Assembly: GCA_023954015.1 (NCBI GenBank)
Contig: JAMLIS010000004.1
Location: forward strand, 1 to 64,000
Direction of reading: 5' to 3'
Source: Burkholderiaceae bacterium
GTDB lineage: Bacteria; Pseudomonadota; Gammaproteobacteria; Burkholderiales; Burkholderiaceae_E
DNA length: 64,000 bases
The position numbers and the translations under genes were made by a program. The notes beneath the pieces were generated by a model. The model was not told where the DNA came from, ran no database searches, and worked only from the letters and a program-made list of their open reading frames with translations. Below are positions 34,340 to 44,222 of the stretch, in pieces; the stretch's first letter is position 1, and every line of letters starts with the position of its first letter.

Positions 34340-34643
34340 GCGGCCAGCGGACTGTACGTTCGTCGTCCCGTACGCCCCACCCTCGAGGAAGCGTCGACTC
34401 GAGCGCTTCCACGGGATCGAGCGCCTGCGACTGCCGAAAGCGCACGACCGACGACGAGCTGTGCAGATGGCCGAGCAGCCGATCGACGCTCCACCGCGTC
34501 TCGATCGCGAACGCGGGCGTCCCGAGCCGGGCGAAACGAAATGGCAGTTCGCGATAGCCATTATCGACGTGCCGGCGCTCGGCGGGCCACCAGGGTGCGA
34601 TGTCGCGTCGAAAGTCCTGGGGATTGCGCTTCATGATTGACAT
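34302..34643 (-). pseudogene. C-terminal remnant of a class I SAM-dependent methyltransferase
   Basis: About 114 residues that match only the last part of SAM-methyltransferases of the Methyltransf_11 type: APWWPAERRHVDNGYRELPF, FAIETRWSVDRLLGHL, RFRQSQALDPVEALE and a final RTVRWPLTMLCGR. The Rossmann SAM-binding domain that should precede it is missing, and the upstream DNA is a promoter region. It overlaps the FUSC 3' end by 38 bp on the opposite strand. I infer a deletion remnant; a short stand-alone protein is possible but would lack a SAM site. Confidence 0.65.
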
Positions 34644-34673
34644 TCCCGGAAGCCGGCGTAGCATCGGCATCGA

Positions 34674-34691
34674 CTAGACCAATCGGTCTAG
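34674..34691. promoter_or_regulatory. Palindromic operator CTAGACC-N4-GGTCTAG
   Basis: A perfect 7+7 inverted repeat with spacer AATC, 47 bp before the cupin gene. TAGACC-N4-GGTCTA is the core recognised by NemR/AcuR-like TetR repressors. The TetR gene two positions downstream has the C-terminal GCLLGGLGQELSG pattern of that subfamily, so autoregulation of the cupin-tetR pair is likely. Confidence 0.8.
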
Positions 34692-34737
34692 CCGCTGTCC
34701 GACCTGACCGATACATGCTTTTGCAGGAGTGCCGATC

Positions 34738-35124
34738 ATGCGAGTAGCGAAAGACCAGATCGAAGTGCGCATGCAGATTCCCGGCGCGATCATCCGCCAG
34801 CGCACCGGATTCGGCGAGATGAGCGGATCCGGCGGCATCAGCGGCGAATATTTCACGCTCGCCGCCGGGGTCGACACCACACCGTTGTTCGTCGGGCTGG
34901 AAGGCAACCTGTGCCAGTGCCCGCACTGGGGCTTCGTCCTGCGCGGAAGTCTCACGACGACCGACGCCGGCGGAAAACAGGAGACGGTCGAGGCGAACGA
35001 CCTGTTCTACTGGCCGGCAGGCCACAATGTGCGCGTCGACGCCGATGCCGAGATCGTGATGTTCAGTCCGCAGGATGCGCACAGCCACGTCATCGACCAT
35101 ATGATCCGCAAGGTCCAGGGCTGA
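34738..35124 (+). CDS. Small cupin-domain protein
   Basis: A 128-aa single-domain cupin beta-barrel. Visible cupin-like parts are CPHWGFVLRGSLTTTDAGG (motif 1 region, with one histidine and no full HxH) and NDLFYWPAGHNVRVDADAEIVMFSP (motif 2 region). With the first motif reduced, metal-dependent catalysis is uncertain and it may only bind a small ligand. ATG 34738 is preceded by AGGAG at 8 bases; an in-frame GTG at 34729 has no spacing for this site. It is probably co-transcribed with the tetR gene 34 bp downstream. Confidence 0.8.
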   Translation: MRVAKDQIEVRMQIPGAIIRQRTGFGEMSGSGGISGEYFTLAAGVDTTPLFVGLEGNLCQCPHWGFVLRGSLTTTDAGGKQETVEANDLFYWPAGHNVRVDADAEIVMFSPQDAHSHVIDHMIRKVQG

Positions 35125-35158
35125 CGCATTGCACCCGCACGGCGCGCACGAGGTGGAC

Positions 35159-35824
35159 GTGGCCTCCCCGATCACGCATTCGACGAAGCAACGCCTGCTC
35201 GACGCCGGCATGGCCATGCTGCTGCAGCACGGCTACAACGACCTGGGCATCCAGGCCGTGCTGGCGGCGACAGGGGTCCCGAAGGGGTCCTTCTATCATC
35301 ACTTCCGAGACAAGGAAGACTTCGCGCTGCAGGTGATCGACCAGTACATGCGCGCCGTGCACGCGGGGCTCGACGCGGGTCTAGGCGACGGTACGCTCCC
35401 TCCGCTGGAGCGCGTGCGCCGCTTCTTCCAGATGACGCGGCGGGCGTACCGCGAGGAAGGCTACCTGGGGTGTTTGCTCGGCGGCCTGGGCCAGGAACTC
35501 TCCGGCGTGAGCGAGGTGTTCCGGCACAAGATCGAGTGGTGCTTCGCGCAGATCGCCGAACGCCTGGCCGCTTGTCTGGAAGAGGCGCGACACGCCGGCG
35601 ACCTGCCCCCGCGAACCGACCCGCGCGAGTTGGCGGACCGCCTCGTCGATTGCTGGGAGGGCGCGGCACTTCGCAGCCGCCTGCGCCGCGATCCGGCACC
35701 GCTCGATGCGATGCTCGATTTCTTCTTCGCCGGTGTCGGCGCGGCGCGCCCGACGCAGGGACTCGATTCGACGAAGGTGCGACGTTGCGCTCGAGAAAGG
35801 ACGATTCCGCGACGCGGCGCATAG
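35159..35824 (+). CDS. TetR-family repressor, NemR/AcuR-like
   Basis: One-component repressor (221 aa from GTG 35159). The N-terminal helix-turn-helix reads STKQRLLDAGMAMLLQHGYNDLGIQAVLAATGVPKGSFYHHFRDKEDFALQV. The ligand-binding half has YLGCLLGGLGQELSGVSEVFR, typical of the NemR/AcuR branch that senses electrophiles or acrylate-like compounds, often through a cysteine. GAGG lies about 5 bases before this GTG; TTG 35129 is an alternative start. A perfect TAGACC-N4-GGTCTA palindrome upstream of its operon is a good operator. Confidence 0.88.
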   Translation: MASPITHSTKQRLLDAGMAMLLQHGYNDLGIQAVLAATGVPKGSFYHHFRDKEDFALQVIDQYMRAVHAGLDAGLGDGTLPPLERVRRFFQMTRRAYREEGYLGCLLGGLGQELSGVSEVFRHKIEWCFAQIAERLAACLEEARHAGDLPPRTDPRELADRLVDCWEGAALRSRLRRDPAPLDAMLDFFFAGVGAARPTQGLDSTKVRRCARERTIPRRGA

Positions 35825-36332
35825 ACCGGCGGGTTCCGCGAGCACGGATCGGCGGGAGACCCGCGGGTCTCTGACGAACGGCACAAGCTGCCGATTCCTT
35901 TCACTTTCCGCGGCGCTTCCGTTTTCGAACCGCTTCCTTCGCGCTTTTCTGCATCTCGCGGAGGATCCACTGCAATCCGAAGTCGTAGATCGCATCCAGC
36001 TTCGACACCCGCAAACAGGGCGCAACGGCGGCAATGTGCCGAAAGCGCACGCTCTCGTGAAAGTTCTCGAGCCGAACCGGAGTGGCATCCGGTGCCGCCT
36101 GCGGCTTCGCGCAAGTCTTCACGCGTCTCAACCTGGCAGCACGGGCCTGAACGCGAGAACGCGTGCCCCGTCGACGACCGATCGACACGAACCGGTGCAG
36201 GCCCGCATGGAGCTCGTGGCAAGTCGAGATTCGTCCATCGGCATCCCGTCGCCCCGAGAGCGCCCGAACGAACTCGTGCGGTACAATCGCGCCCGAGCCG
36301 GCATCGAGCGAGCGTTATCTCATTCGAAGCCA
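35825..36332. other. Region without a confident gene before tRNA-Ser
   Basis: About 500 bp of somewhat lower GC between tetR and the tRNA. A minus-strand frame (35901-36188, 95 aa) contains DAIYDFGLQWILREMQKSAKEAV and ends in a lysine/arginine-rich tail. It could be a small hypothetical protein, but I see no family and no clear start. A TACAAT at 36282-36287 could be the -10 of the tRNA promoter. Confidence 0.3.
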
Positions 36333-36425
36333 GGAGACGTGGCCGAGAGGTCGAAGGCACTCCCCTGCTAAGGGAGCATGCGGCCAAAAACTGCATCGAG
36401 GGTTCGAATCCCTCCGTCTCCGCCA
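36333..36425 (+). tRNA. tRNA-Ser (anticodon GCT)
   Basis: Class II tRNA of 93 nt with genome-encoded CCA. The acceptor stem GGAGACG pairs with CGTCTCC. The anticodon stem CTCCC/GGGAG encloses CT-GCT-AA with anticodon GCT, reading AGC/AGU serine codons. A long variable arm (GCATGCGGCCAAAAACTGCATC) and the GGTTCGAATCC T-loop are present. It lies next to lysC, a common betaproteobacterial arrangement. Confidence 0.97.
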
Positions 36426-36429
36426 ACTG

Positions 36430-37707
36430 CTACTTCCCGACCGGCTCCCCCGCCAGCGCGGGCTTGTCCAGCCCGAAGGCCTTGTGCAGCGCGCGCACGG
36501 CGAGCTCCATGTACTTGTCCTCGATGACCACCGAGATCTTGATCTCGCTCGTCGAGATCATCTGGATGTTGATGCCCTCTTCCGACAGCGTCTTGAACAT
36601 CAGGCTGGCGACGCCGACGTGCGAACGCATTCCGATGCCCACGACCGAGACCTTGGCGATCTTCGGATCGCCGATGATCTCCTTCGCGCCGATCTCGTCC
36701 TTCACCTTCGCGTGCAGCACGTCGATCGCACGCTGCAGTTCGGGCGCCTGAACGGTGAACGAGAAGTCGGTGGTGCCCTCGACGCTCTGGTTCTGGATGA
36801 TCATGTCGACGTCGATGTTCGCGTCGGCGATCGCGCCCAGGATCTGGTAGGCGATGCCCGGGCGGTCGGGTACCCGCGTGATGGTGATCTTCGCCTCGTC
36901 GCGGTTGAACGCGATGCCCGAGATGACGGCCTGCTCCATTTCCGGATCTTCCTCGAATGTGATCAGCGTGCCCGACTTCGCTTCGATGTCGACGGGGATG
37001 TCGGGCGGCGTGAGGCTCGACAGCACGCGCGTCTTCACCTTGTACTTGCCGGCAAACTCCACCGAGCGGATCTGCAGCACCTTCGAGCCCAGGCTCGCCA
37101 TCTCGAGCATCTCCTCGAAGGTGACGCGCTCGAGCCGGCGGGCCTCGGGGACGATGCGCGGATCGGTGGTGTAGACACCGTCGACGTCGGTGTAGATCAG
37201 GCACTCGTCGGCCTTCAGCGCGGCGGCGACCGCCACCGCCGAGGTGTCCGAGCCGCCGCGCCCGAGCGTGGTGACGTTGCCGTCGGCGTCCACGCCCTGG
37301 AATCCGGTGATGACGACGACGCGTCCGGCGTCGAGGTCCTTGCGCACGCGCGCGTCGTCGATCGACACGATGCGCGCTTTCGTGAACGCGCTGTCGGTGC
37401 GCACCGGCACCTGCCAGCCAGCGTAGCTGACGGCGTCGACCCCGATCGACTTCAGCGCCATCGCCAGCAGCCCGACCGAAACCTGCTCGCCGGTGGAGGC
37501 GATCATGTCAAGCTCGCGCCGGTCGGGTTGCGACTGGATCTCGCTCGCGAGCGCGATCAGCCGGTTCGTCTCGCCGGACATCGCCGACGGCACGACGACC
37601 ATCCGGTGTCCGGCTTGCCGCCAGGTGGCGACGCGGCGCGCGACGTTGCGGATGCGCTCCACCGAACCCATCGAGGTGCCGCCGTACTTGTGAACGATCA
37701 GGGCCAT
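36430..37707 (-). CDS. lysC: Aspartate kinase
   Basis: First enzyme of the aspartate family pathway (lysine, threonine, methionine, diaminopimelate), phosphorylating aspartate. The 425-aa protein starts MALIVHKYGGTSMGSVERI with the KYGGTS nucleotide motif. GFQGVDADGNVTTLGRGGSDTSAVA is the catalytic block. Two C-terminal ACT domains (FNRDEAKITITRVPDRPGIAYQILG and KVSVVGIGMRSHVGVASLMF) give feedback control. I use ATG 37707, since the preceding frame overlaps the promoter. Confidence 0.96.
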   Translation of the reverse strand: MALIVHKYGGTSMGSVERIRNVARRVATWRQAGHRMVVVPSAMSGETNRLIALASEIQSQPDRRELDMIASTGEQVSVGLLAMALKSIGVDAVSYAGWQVPVRTDSAFTKARIVSIDDARVRKDLDAGRVVVITGFQGVDADGNVTTLGRGGSDTSAVAVAAALKADECLIYTDVDGVYTTDPRIVPEARRLERVTFEEMLEMASLGSKVLQIRSVEFAGKYKVKTRVLSSLTPPDIPVDIEAKSGTLITFEEDPEMEQAVISGIAFNRDEAKITITRVPDRPGIAYQILGAIADANIDVDMIIQNQSVEGTTDFSFTVQAPELQRAIDVLHAKVKDEIGAKEIIGDPKIAKVSVVGIGMRSHVGVASLMFKTLSEEGINIQMISTSEIKISVVIEDKYMELAVRALHKAFGLDKPALAGEPVGK

Positions 37708-37742
37708 CCCGGTTCCTGCGTGCGCGACGCAAAAAACCCGCA

Positions 37743-37770
37743 ATTATACGGAATGGGGCCCGTCGCCAAA
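37743..37770 (-). promoter_or_regulatory. Sigma-70 type promoter of lysC
   Basis: On the minus strand a perfect -10 TATAAT (37748-37743) is preceded by TTTGGC at 37770-37765 with a 16-bp spacer. The -10 overlaps the tilS stop codon, so lysC has its own promoter despite lying downstream of tilS. Transcription would begin near 37736, leaving a leader of about 30 bases. Confidence 0.6.
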
Positions 37771-39216
37771 GATAGCGCGCGGGTCGTTCGCATCGTCGGC
37801 GCGCCACTCGATCTCGACGCGCGAGCCGTCCTCGGCTTCGGGCAGTCCGCTGCGATCCATGCCGATTCCCGCCACGTACAACAGGCGCTCGCCGGCGTGC
37901 AACGCCGGCATCCGCGACCGCAGATGCGGCGCGATGCCGCGCTCCTGGAACAGGTTCTTCACGCTGCGGCTCGGACCGGGCGAGCGCGGGCGCAATCGCT
38001 GCGCGCCACGCACCGAACGGACTTCGAGCGGCTGCGCGGCGAGCCATCGAGCGGCGATCGCATCGGACCGCTGCGACCCCGCGAAGCGCAGTGCGCCGCC
38101 CCACTGCGGCAATGCGATCTCGCTCTCGCCGCTCCAGCGAAAGGCGAAAACCGCCGGCGCGGTGGCCGGCGCCGCGCCCTGCAATGCCTCGATACCGATG
38201 CGATCGCGATAACGGCGAAAGCGCAGGCCGTCGTGCTCGAACAGCGCGTGCGCAGAACGGCCGAGCAGCAGCTGCGAGACCCACTCGGCAAGGCGCGCAC
38301 GGCTCGGCGCGACGGCGCCCAGCGAGTCGAACCAGGCGCGAACGGCGAGGTAGCGCCGGGCAGCGGGCAGCCCGGCAAGCGCGCGCCGATCGAACGCGTC
38401 CGTACCCGGGTCGACCCCCGCCTCGCGCAGGTCGCGCGCGGCGAGCTCGCGCAACGCCTCGCCGCTCTCGCGCAGCCATTCGGCCGACTGCAGCACGTTC
38501 TCGCGCAGCGCCGGCGCCACCTTCGCAAGTTCGGGAATCACGCGCGTGCGCAGCGCCACGCGCAGGAAATCCGCGTCGTCGTTCATCGGATCGTCGATCC
38601 AGGCGAGCGCACGCTCGCGCGCATATTCGACGATGCGCTCGCGCCCGATCGCCAGCAGCGGGCGCAGCAGCCAACCACCGGCACGTCGCTGCGCCAGGGG
38701 CATCGCGCCGAGCGCCGCCGGCCCGCTGCCGCGCACCAGGCGCATCAGCACCGTCTCGAGCTGGTCGTCGGCGTGATGCGCAGTGAGCAGCGCACGCGAA
38801 TCCGTTCCGGCGACTGCATCCCACAGCGCCCGGTAGCGCATCTCGCGCGCCCATGCTTCGAGGTTGCCGCGGCGCGGCGGGGCTGCCAGGCGCGTCGCGC
38901 CGAAACGTACGCCCAGTCGCGCCGCTTCGCGTTCGCAATGCGTGCGCCAGTCGTCGGCTCGGGGCTGCAACCCGTGATGCACGTGCCATGCGACGACGTG
39001 CCCGCGCGGCCGACAGCGTACGACGGCGTCGAGCAGCACCGAGGAATCGACGCCGCCGCTGAAGGCGACGACGACGCCGTCGGCGGGTGCGAGGCGGCGC
39101 AGCGACGACTCGACCGCATCGGCGACTTCGCGCCCCGCGCCGAGCGCGGCGCCGGCACGAGCATCGCCGGCGAACGCCGCCCTTTCAGCCCTGCCCGAGC
39201 TCCTTGAACTTCCCAT
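37744..39216 (-). CDS. tilS: tRNA(Ile)-lysidine synthase
   Basis: Converts cytidine 34 of the CAU tRNA-Ile to lysidine using ATP and lysine, making it read AUA. The 490-aa protein has the PP-loop [16 protein letters not shown], the [15 protein letters not shown] block and [22 protein letters not shown]. The TilS C-terminal domain contains [26 protein letters not shown]. The ATG chosen overlaps the accA 3' end by 32 bp; a start closer to the PP-loop is possible. Confidence 0.94.
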   Translation of the reverse strand: MGSSRSSGRAERAAFAGDARAGAALGAGREVADAVESSLRRLAPADGVVVAFSGGVDSSVLLDAVVRCRPRGHVVAWHVHHGLQPRADDWRTHCEREAARLGVRFGATRLAAPPRRGNLEAWAREMRYRALWDAVAGTDSRALLTAHHADDQLETVLMRLVRGSGPAALGAMPLAQRRAGGWLLRPLLAIGRERIVEYARERALAWIDDPMNDDADFLRVALRTRVIPELAKVAPALRENVLQSAEWLRESGEALRELAARDLREAGVDPGTDAFDRRALAGLPAARRYLAVRAWFDSLGAVAPSRARLAEWVSQLLLGRSAHALFEHDGLRFRRYRDRIGIEALQGAAPATAPAVFAFRWSGESEIALPQWGGALRFAGSQRSDAIAARWLAAQPLEVRSVRGAQRLRPRSPGPSRSVKNLFQERGIAPHLRSRMPALHAGERLLYVAGIGMDRSGLPEAEDGSRVEIEWRADDANDPRAIFGDGPHSV

Positions 39217-40153
39217 AATTCATGATCCGCTGGTGCCGCTGCTCGAGCAGCGCCTTCGGATCGACGCCCTGGAACTGGCGCAGCGCGTCGGACAACGCGC
39301 GCTTGAGCAGCTGCGCCATGTGAGCGGGATCGCGATGCGCGCCGCCCACCGGCTCGCCGATGATGCGATCGACCAGCCCGAGCGCCTTCAATCGATGCGC
39401 CGTGATGCCGAGCGTCTCGGCCGCCTCGGGCGCCTTCTCGGCGCTCTTCCACAGGATCGCGGCGCAGCCCTCGGGCGAGATCACCGAATAGATCGCATAT
39501 TGCAACATCAGCGTGACGTCGCCCACCGCGATCGCCAGCGCGCCGCCGGAGCCGCCCTCGCCGATGATCGTGGTGACGATCGGCACGCGCAGCGCCGCCA
39601 TCTCGTAGAGATTGCGCCCGATCGCTTCCGACTGATTGCGCTCCTCGGCGTCGATGCCGGGGAAAGCGCCGGGCGTGTCGACGAAGGTGAACAGCGGCAG
39701 CTCGAACTTCTCGGCGAGCTTCATCAGCCGCAGCGCCTTGCGGTAGCCCTCGGGCCTGGGCATGCCGAAGTTGCGCTGGCTGCGCTCCTTCGTGCCGCGA
39801 CCCTTCTGGTGACCCAACACCATCACGGGCTGGCCGTTCAGCCGGGCCAGCCCGCCCACGATCGCCGGGTCGTCGGCGAATTCGCGATCGCCGTGCAGCT
39901 CGTGGAAATCGGTGAAGATCGCCTGCACGTAGTCGAGCGTGTAGGGCCGCTGCGGATGGCGTGCCACCATCGCCACCTGCCACGGAGTGAGCTTCGCGTA
40001 GGTGTCCTTCAGCAGCAGCTGGCTCTTCTGCTGCAGGCGCGCGACCTCCTCGGCGATGTCGACCGCCGAGTCTTCCTGCGCGAAACGCAGCGCCTCGATC
40101 TTCTGTTCGAGATCGGCGATCGGCTGCTCGAATTCCAGGAAGGCCATCTTCAT
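39185..40153 (-). CDS. accA: Acetyl-CoA carboxylase carboxyltransferase subunit alpha
   Basis: Alpha subunit of the carboxyltransferase making malonyl-CoA for fatty acid synthesis. The 322 aa are full length. Markers are [59 protein letters not shown] and [17 protein letters not shown]. The ATG shares its A with the alkA stop (TGATG), so translation is coupled. Confidence 0.97.
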   Translation of the reverse strand: MKMAFLEFEQPIADLEQKIEALRFAQEDSAVDIAEEVARLQQKSQLLLKDTYAKLTPWQVAMVARHPQRPYTLDYVQAIFTDFHELHGDREFADDPAIVGGLARLNGQPVMVLGHQKGRGTKERSQRNFGMPRPEGYRKALRLMKLAEKFELPLFTFVDTPGAFPGIDAEERNQSEAIGRNLYEMAALRVPIVTTIIGEGGSGGALAIAVGDVTLMLQYAIYSVISPEGCAAILWKSAEKAPEAAETLGITAHRLKALGLVDRIIGEPVGGAHRDPAHMAQLLKRALSDALRQFQGVDPKALLEQRHQRIMNYGKFKELGQG

Positions 40154-40776
40154 CAATATTCCACCGGCAACGGATCCTGCACGCGCCACAGGTACCAGGT
40201 CGCCACCGTGCGCCACGGGCGCCACGCCTCGCCGATCTCGATCGCCTCGGCGCGCGAGACGACCCGCCCGTCGCGATACTGCGAGGCGATGCCACGCAGC
40301 AGGCCGACGTCGTCCAGCGGATAGACGTCGGGGCGCTGCAGGTTGAAGATCAGGAACATCTCCGCGGTCCAGCGACCGATTCCGCGCACCGCGCACAACT
40401 CGTCGACGATCGCGTCGTCGCCGAGCAGCGGCCAGCGTTCCGGGTCGATCTCGCCGCGACGGAAATGCGCTGCCAGGTCCTTCAGGTACTCGGCCTTGCG
40501 CTGCGACAGCCCGCAGTTGCGCAAGGTAGTCGCGCGCATCCGCGAGACGCGCAACGGCACCGGGCCTTGCGCTGCGCAGGCGGCGACGAACCGATCCCAT
40601 ACCGATTGCGCTGCCCGGACGGAGATCTGCTGGCCGACGATCGCGCGTGCGAGCGTCTGGAACGCGTCGCCGCGCGACACGAGGTGCCCGCCGCAGCGAT
40701 CGATGATGCGTGCCATCGTCGCGTCGCCGACGGCGAGCGCAGCGCAGGCCTCGTCCCAGTACGCCGGCCTGGACAT
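40153..40776 (-). CDS. DNA-3-methyladenine glycosylase II (AlkA-like HhH-GPD)
   Basis: Removes alkylated bases from DNA. The 207-aa protein has [24 protein letters not shown] (helix start of the fold) and the hairpin [31 protein letters not shown], which is the helix-hairpin-helix and GPD loop with the catalytic aspartate. This arrangement upstream of accA is conserved in betaproteobacteria. TGATG overlaps exist with both neighbours. Confidence 0.93.
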   Translation of the reverse strand: MSRPAYWDEACAALAVGDATMARIIDRCGGHLVSRGDAFQTLARAIVGQQISVRAAQSVWDRFVAACAAQGPVPLRVSRMRATTLRNCGLSQRKAEYLKDLAAHFRRGEIDPERWPLLGDDAIVDELCAVRGIGRWTAEMFLIFNLQRPDVYPLDDVGLLRGIASQYRDGRVVSRAEAIEIGEAWRPWRTVATWYLWRVQDPLPVEY

Positions 40777-41795
40777 CAGTGCGCCTTCAGCGGCAGGTTG
40801 AACAGCAGGTTCTGCGGCTTCATCCGCAGCACGCCCGCCTCGTCGGCAGCGAGTGCGAGATAGACCGGCTTGCCGGCCACGCGCGGGTCCTGGTCGTCGA
40901 GCCGCTCGAAATCGAGTCGCATCAGCAGCAGCAGTCGACGGTGCTCGTCGGGATCGAGTCCTTCGCCGCGATAGAGCTTGTCGAGCAGCCCGCTCGACTG
41001 CGAATCGAGCCCGGCGTGCCAACGCCAGCGCGGATCCTCGATCGACGACAGCGTGCTCAGCTGCACGTCCACCCCGAGAAGATGCCCGATCCAGCGACGC
41101 AGCAGCTCGCACAGTCGGTGCGCGGCGGCACGACCGTGTCCGATCTCGACGGCGAAGTCGTGCCGCTCGTCACGGCCGAAATAGGCATCGGCGTTGACCG
41201 TGTCGATGACTTCGAAGTCCACGCTCGTACGCGACTGCGCCTGCGCGAGCAGGCGTCCGAGGTTGCCGCGGCCCGCAGCGGCCGCGCGCGCGTCGACGGT
41301 CTCGAGGTCGGCGAGGAGCACGCGCCCGTCGGCCAGCGTGACGCGCTGCTCGCGGAACCACAGCTCGGCCACGCGCAGCATCAGTCCGTCCTCGCAGTGG
41401 GCCAGCACGTGATGGACGATGATCTGCGCGAGCTGCTCGACCAGCAGCGGCGGCACGTCGATGCTGCCGCGCCGTTGGGCATCGGCGAAGATCGCCACGT
41501 AGGCCGCCTGCAGGTTCGGCGCGTCGAGCAGCCGGTCGCGAAAGCGCAGGAACAGCCGCCAGCTGTCGCGCGCGTCCCGGTCGGCGATCGCGTCGATCTC
41601 GGCCTCGCCCACCGCGCGCCGCGGAGCCGCGTGCAGGCTCGCGTGCAAGTCGCGCTCGGCGGCGCACGAGCTCTCGATCGGCGCGAGTTCGGCGCGATGC
41701 AGATAGGCGACGAGAAAATCGTCGGTCGCGCGCAGGCCGCCATGCTCGTCGGCTTCGAGCAGCGCGAGCCCCGAGTGGATCCAGAACGGCTTCAT
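40776..41795 (-). CDS. Conserved protein, DUF6352-like
   Basis: A 339-aa cytoplasmic protein of unknown function, rich in acidic residues and leucine, without transmembrane segments. It starts [47 protein letters not shown], matching the DUF6352 start as I remember it. Later blocks are [22 protein letters not shown] and [18 protein letters not shown]. It is linked by TGATG to alkA and lies 28 bp after cysS. Confidence 0.75.
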   Translation of the reverse strand: MKPFWIHSGLALLEADEHGGLRATDDFLVAYLHRAELAPIESSCAAERDLHASLHAAPRRAVGEAEIDAIADRDARDSWRLFLRFRDRLLDAPNLQAAYVAIFADAQRRGSIDVPPLLVEQLAQIIVHHVLAHCEDGLMLRVAELWFREQRVTLADGRVLLADLETVDARAAAAGRGNLGRLLAQAQSRTSVDFEVIDTVNADAYFGRDERHDFAVEIGHGRAAAHRLCELLRRWIGHLLGVDVQLSTLSSIEDPRWRWHAGLDSQSSGLLDKLYRGEGLDPDEHRRLLLLMRLDFERLDDQDPRVAGKPVYLALAADEAGVLRMKPQNLLFNLPLKAH

Positions 41796-41823
41796 CGGGC
41801 GACGCGCGCAGCCGGGTCGCGGC

Positions 41824-43224
41824 TCACGAACGCCTCCACGTCGTGCCGCTCGCGGAATCCTCGAGTACGACCCCCTGCGCGGCAAGCTCGTCGCGGATGC
41901 GATCGGCTTCGGCGTAGCGCTTCGCCTTCTTCGCGTCGGCACGCCTGGCGATCTGCGCCTCGATCGCGGCGTCGTCGAGGGTGTCGCCGCGCACCGCAGC
42001 CCTGCCGCGCAACCCGCCCTGTCGCACTTCGGCAGGGTCGCGCTGCAACAGGCCCAGCGTGGCGCCGAGCGCGCGCAGCAGCCGCTCGAGCGCCGATGCA
42101 CGCATGCGGTTCACCTCGGCCGCGAGATCGAACAGCACGGCGAGCGCAACCGGTGTGTTGAAGTCGTCGTTCATCGCATCGCGAAAGCGCGCCGCCCACG
42201 GGTCGGACCAGTCGATCGGCGCCTGGTCGTCCTCGTGCGGCGCGCCGAGCGCGCCGTACAGGCGCAGCAGCGCCAGGCGCGCGTCGTCCAGGTGCGCGTC
42301 GGAGTGGTTCAGCGGACTGCGATAGTGCGCACGCAGGATGAACAGGCGCAGCACCTCGGCGTCGTACTTCTCGAGCACCTCCCGGATCGTAAAGAAGTTG
42401 CCGAGCGACTTCGACATCTTCTCGTCGTCGACGCGCACGAAGCCGTTGTGCATCCAGTAGCGCACGAACGTGCAGCCGAGCGCTCCTTCGCTCTGCGCGA
42501 TCTCGTTCTCGTGATGGGGGAACTGCAGGTCGGCGCCGCCGCCGTGGATGTCGAGCGTCCTGCCGAGAAGGCTGGTGGCCATCGCCGAACACTCGATGTG
42601 CCAACCGGGACGCCCGTATCCGTACGGCGACTCCCAGCGCGCCTCGTCGGGCTCGCCGGGCTTGGCCGCCTTCCACAGCACGAAGTCGAGCGGGTCGCGC
42701 TTGTCGTCGGCGACGGAAACCCGCTCGCCGGCGCGCAGGTCGTCGAGCGACTTGCCCGACAGCTTTCCGTAGCCGGGAAAGCGACGCACGGCGAAGTCGA
42801 CGTCGCCGTCGTCGGTGCGGTAGGCCAGCTGCTTCTTCTCGAGCAGGTCGATCAGCCCGAGCATCTGCGGGACGAACTGCGTGGCGCGAGGCTCGTGATC
42901 GGGGCGCTGGACGCCGAGCGCGTCGGCATCCTCGTGCATCGCCTGGATGAAGCGCTCGGTGAGCGCGGCGATCGTCTCGCCGTTCTCGACAGCGCGACGG
43001 ATGATCTTGTCGTCGATGTCGGTGATGTTGCGCACGTAGGTGACGCGATAGCCGCTCGCACGCAGCCAGCGCTGCACGACGTCGAAGACGACGAGGACGC
43101 GCGCATGCCCGACGTGGCACCAGTCGTAGACTGTCATCCCGCAGACGTACATCCGGACCTTGCCGGGCTCGAGCGGGACGAAGACTTCCTTGCTGCGCGT
43201 AAGCGAGTTGTAGATACGAAGCAT
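41824..43224 (-). CDS. cysS: Cysteinyl-tRNA synthetase
   Basis: Charges tRNA-Cys with cysteine. The 466-aa protein starts [42 protein letters not shown], with the first zinc cysteine and a HIGH-type [21 protein letters not shown] and [14 protein letters not shown] supply the other zinc ligands, and the class I signature [11 protein letters not shown] (KMSKS) is intact. The C-terminal helical DALR-like domain ends SGTTWRRS. Confidence 0.97.
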   Translation of the reverse strand: MLRIYNSLTRSKEVFVPLEPGKVRMYVCGMTVYDWCHVGHARVLVVFDVVQRWLRASGYRVTYVRNITDIDDKIIRRAVENGETIAALTERFIQAMHEDADALGVQRPDHEPRATQFVPQMLGLIDLLEKKQLAYRTDDGDVDFAVRRFPGYGKLSGKSLDDLRAGERVSVADDKRDPLDFVLWKAAKPGEPDEARWESPYGYGRPGWHIECSAMATSLLGRTLDIHGGGADLQFPHHENEIAQSEGALGCTFVRYWMHNGFVRVDDEKMSKSLGNFFTIREVLEKYDAEVLRLFILRAHYRSPLNHSDAHLDDARLALLRLYGALGAPHEDDQAPIDWSDPWAARFRDAMNDDFNTPVALAVLFDLAAEVNRMRASALERLLRALGATLGLLQRDPAEVRQGGLRGRAAVRGDTLDDAAIEAQIARRADAKKAKRYAEADRIRDELAAQGVVLEDSASGTTWRRS

Positions 43225-43412
43225 GAGACGGGGCACCGACCCGCAGTGCCGATGCAAAGAGCCGACGCAGGCGCCGGCCGATGCCGGACTGCGCATCCCG
43301 CTGCGCAGAACGCGCAAGCCCGCCCGCTGACGCTTCGCACGGGCGACTCGCGCGCGGCCCGTGCGAGTGAACGGCGCCCGGCGCCGGAGCTTCGATTGGC
43401 TAGAATGCCGGG

Positions 43413-44159
43413 ATGCGATCGAGTATATCAGCAGCGCCGTTGCGTTCGAACCGCGCCGATCGCCATGCGAAGCGCGCCTTCCAGGGCCACCTGCAGGCAG
43501 TCTCGATCGCCGCCGGCGCCGTCTGCCTGGCCTTCGCCTCGATCGCATGCGCACCGGCGCAAGCGCAGACGAACCCCGTGCCGCACGCCGCTCCGGCCGC
43601 CACCGAATCGTCTCCACGTGCGGCGGCCGAAGCGCTCGAACGGGTTCGTGCGCTGCTCGCGCAGAACCGTCGCGACGAAGCGCTGGCCGCACTCGACCGG
43701 GCGCTCGCGAGCGCGCCTTCCGATGCGCAGCTTCGCTTCCAGCGCGGCGTACTGCTCTCCCGGATGGGCCGCACCGACGAAGCGATCGCAGCGTTCACCG
43801 CGCTCACGCACGAGTTCCCCGAACTGCCCGAGCCGTTCAACAACCTCGCGGTGTTGCGTGCGCAACGCGGCGAGCTCGACCTGGCGCGCGCCGCGCTCGA
43901 AGAAGCGCTGCGCGCACTGCCTTCGTATTCGCTGGCGCGCGAGAACCTCGGCGATGTTCAACTGCGCCTGGCCGAGCGCTCGTACCAGCGCGCTCTCGAT
44001 GCGGACGCCGGCAATCGGGCCGCGCGGGAGAAGCTCGAGCGCACGCGCGAGCTGATCACGCGCCTGACCCCGCCGGCAGCCTCGGCGGCTACGACGGTCG
44101 ACGGCGCCGACCCATCAGCGGTTCCCGCACCACCCCCCCAGCCCATGCAGTCGCACTGA
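43413..44159 (+). CDS. Tetratricopeptide-repeat exported protein
   Basis: A 248-aa protein with an N-terminal signal sequence ([23 protein letters not shown]; possible lipoprotein or cleavable peptide). At least three TPR units follow: [41 protein letters not shown] and [23 protein letters not shown]. The tail is rich in A, P and T. It is probably a periplasmic scaffold. A TAGAAT at 43401-43406 is very close to the ATG, so the true start may be slightly downstream. It belongs to the conserved cysS-ppi block. Confidence 0.8.
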   Translation: MRSSISAAPLRSNRADRHAKRAFQGHLQAVSIAAGAVCLAFASIACAPAQAQTNPVPHAAPAATESSPRAAAEALERVRALLAQNRRDEALAALDRALASAPSDAQLRFQRGVLLSRMGRTDEAIAAFTALTHEFPELPEPFNNLAVLRAQRGELDLARAALEEALRALPSYSLARENLGDVQLRLAERSYQRALDADAGNRAAREKLERTRELITRLTPPAASAATTVDGADPSAVPAPPPQPMQSH

Positions 44160-44222
44160 AGCGGCAGACGAACGCTCGTTCGCCGCTGGTTTTCTCCACC
44201 ATCCTGTTCGGGAGTCCCCCAC

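Noticed and set aside
36092..36751. Plus-strand open frame running through tRNA-Ser
   Set aside because: It crosses a well-folded tRNA gene and the antisense of lysC, with no recognisable family.
37708..37740. Hairpin TGCGT/ACGCA with a run of A as lysC-upstream terminator
   Set aside because: On the transcribed minus strand the T-run comes before the stem, and on the plus strand there is no gene to terminate and the run is A.
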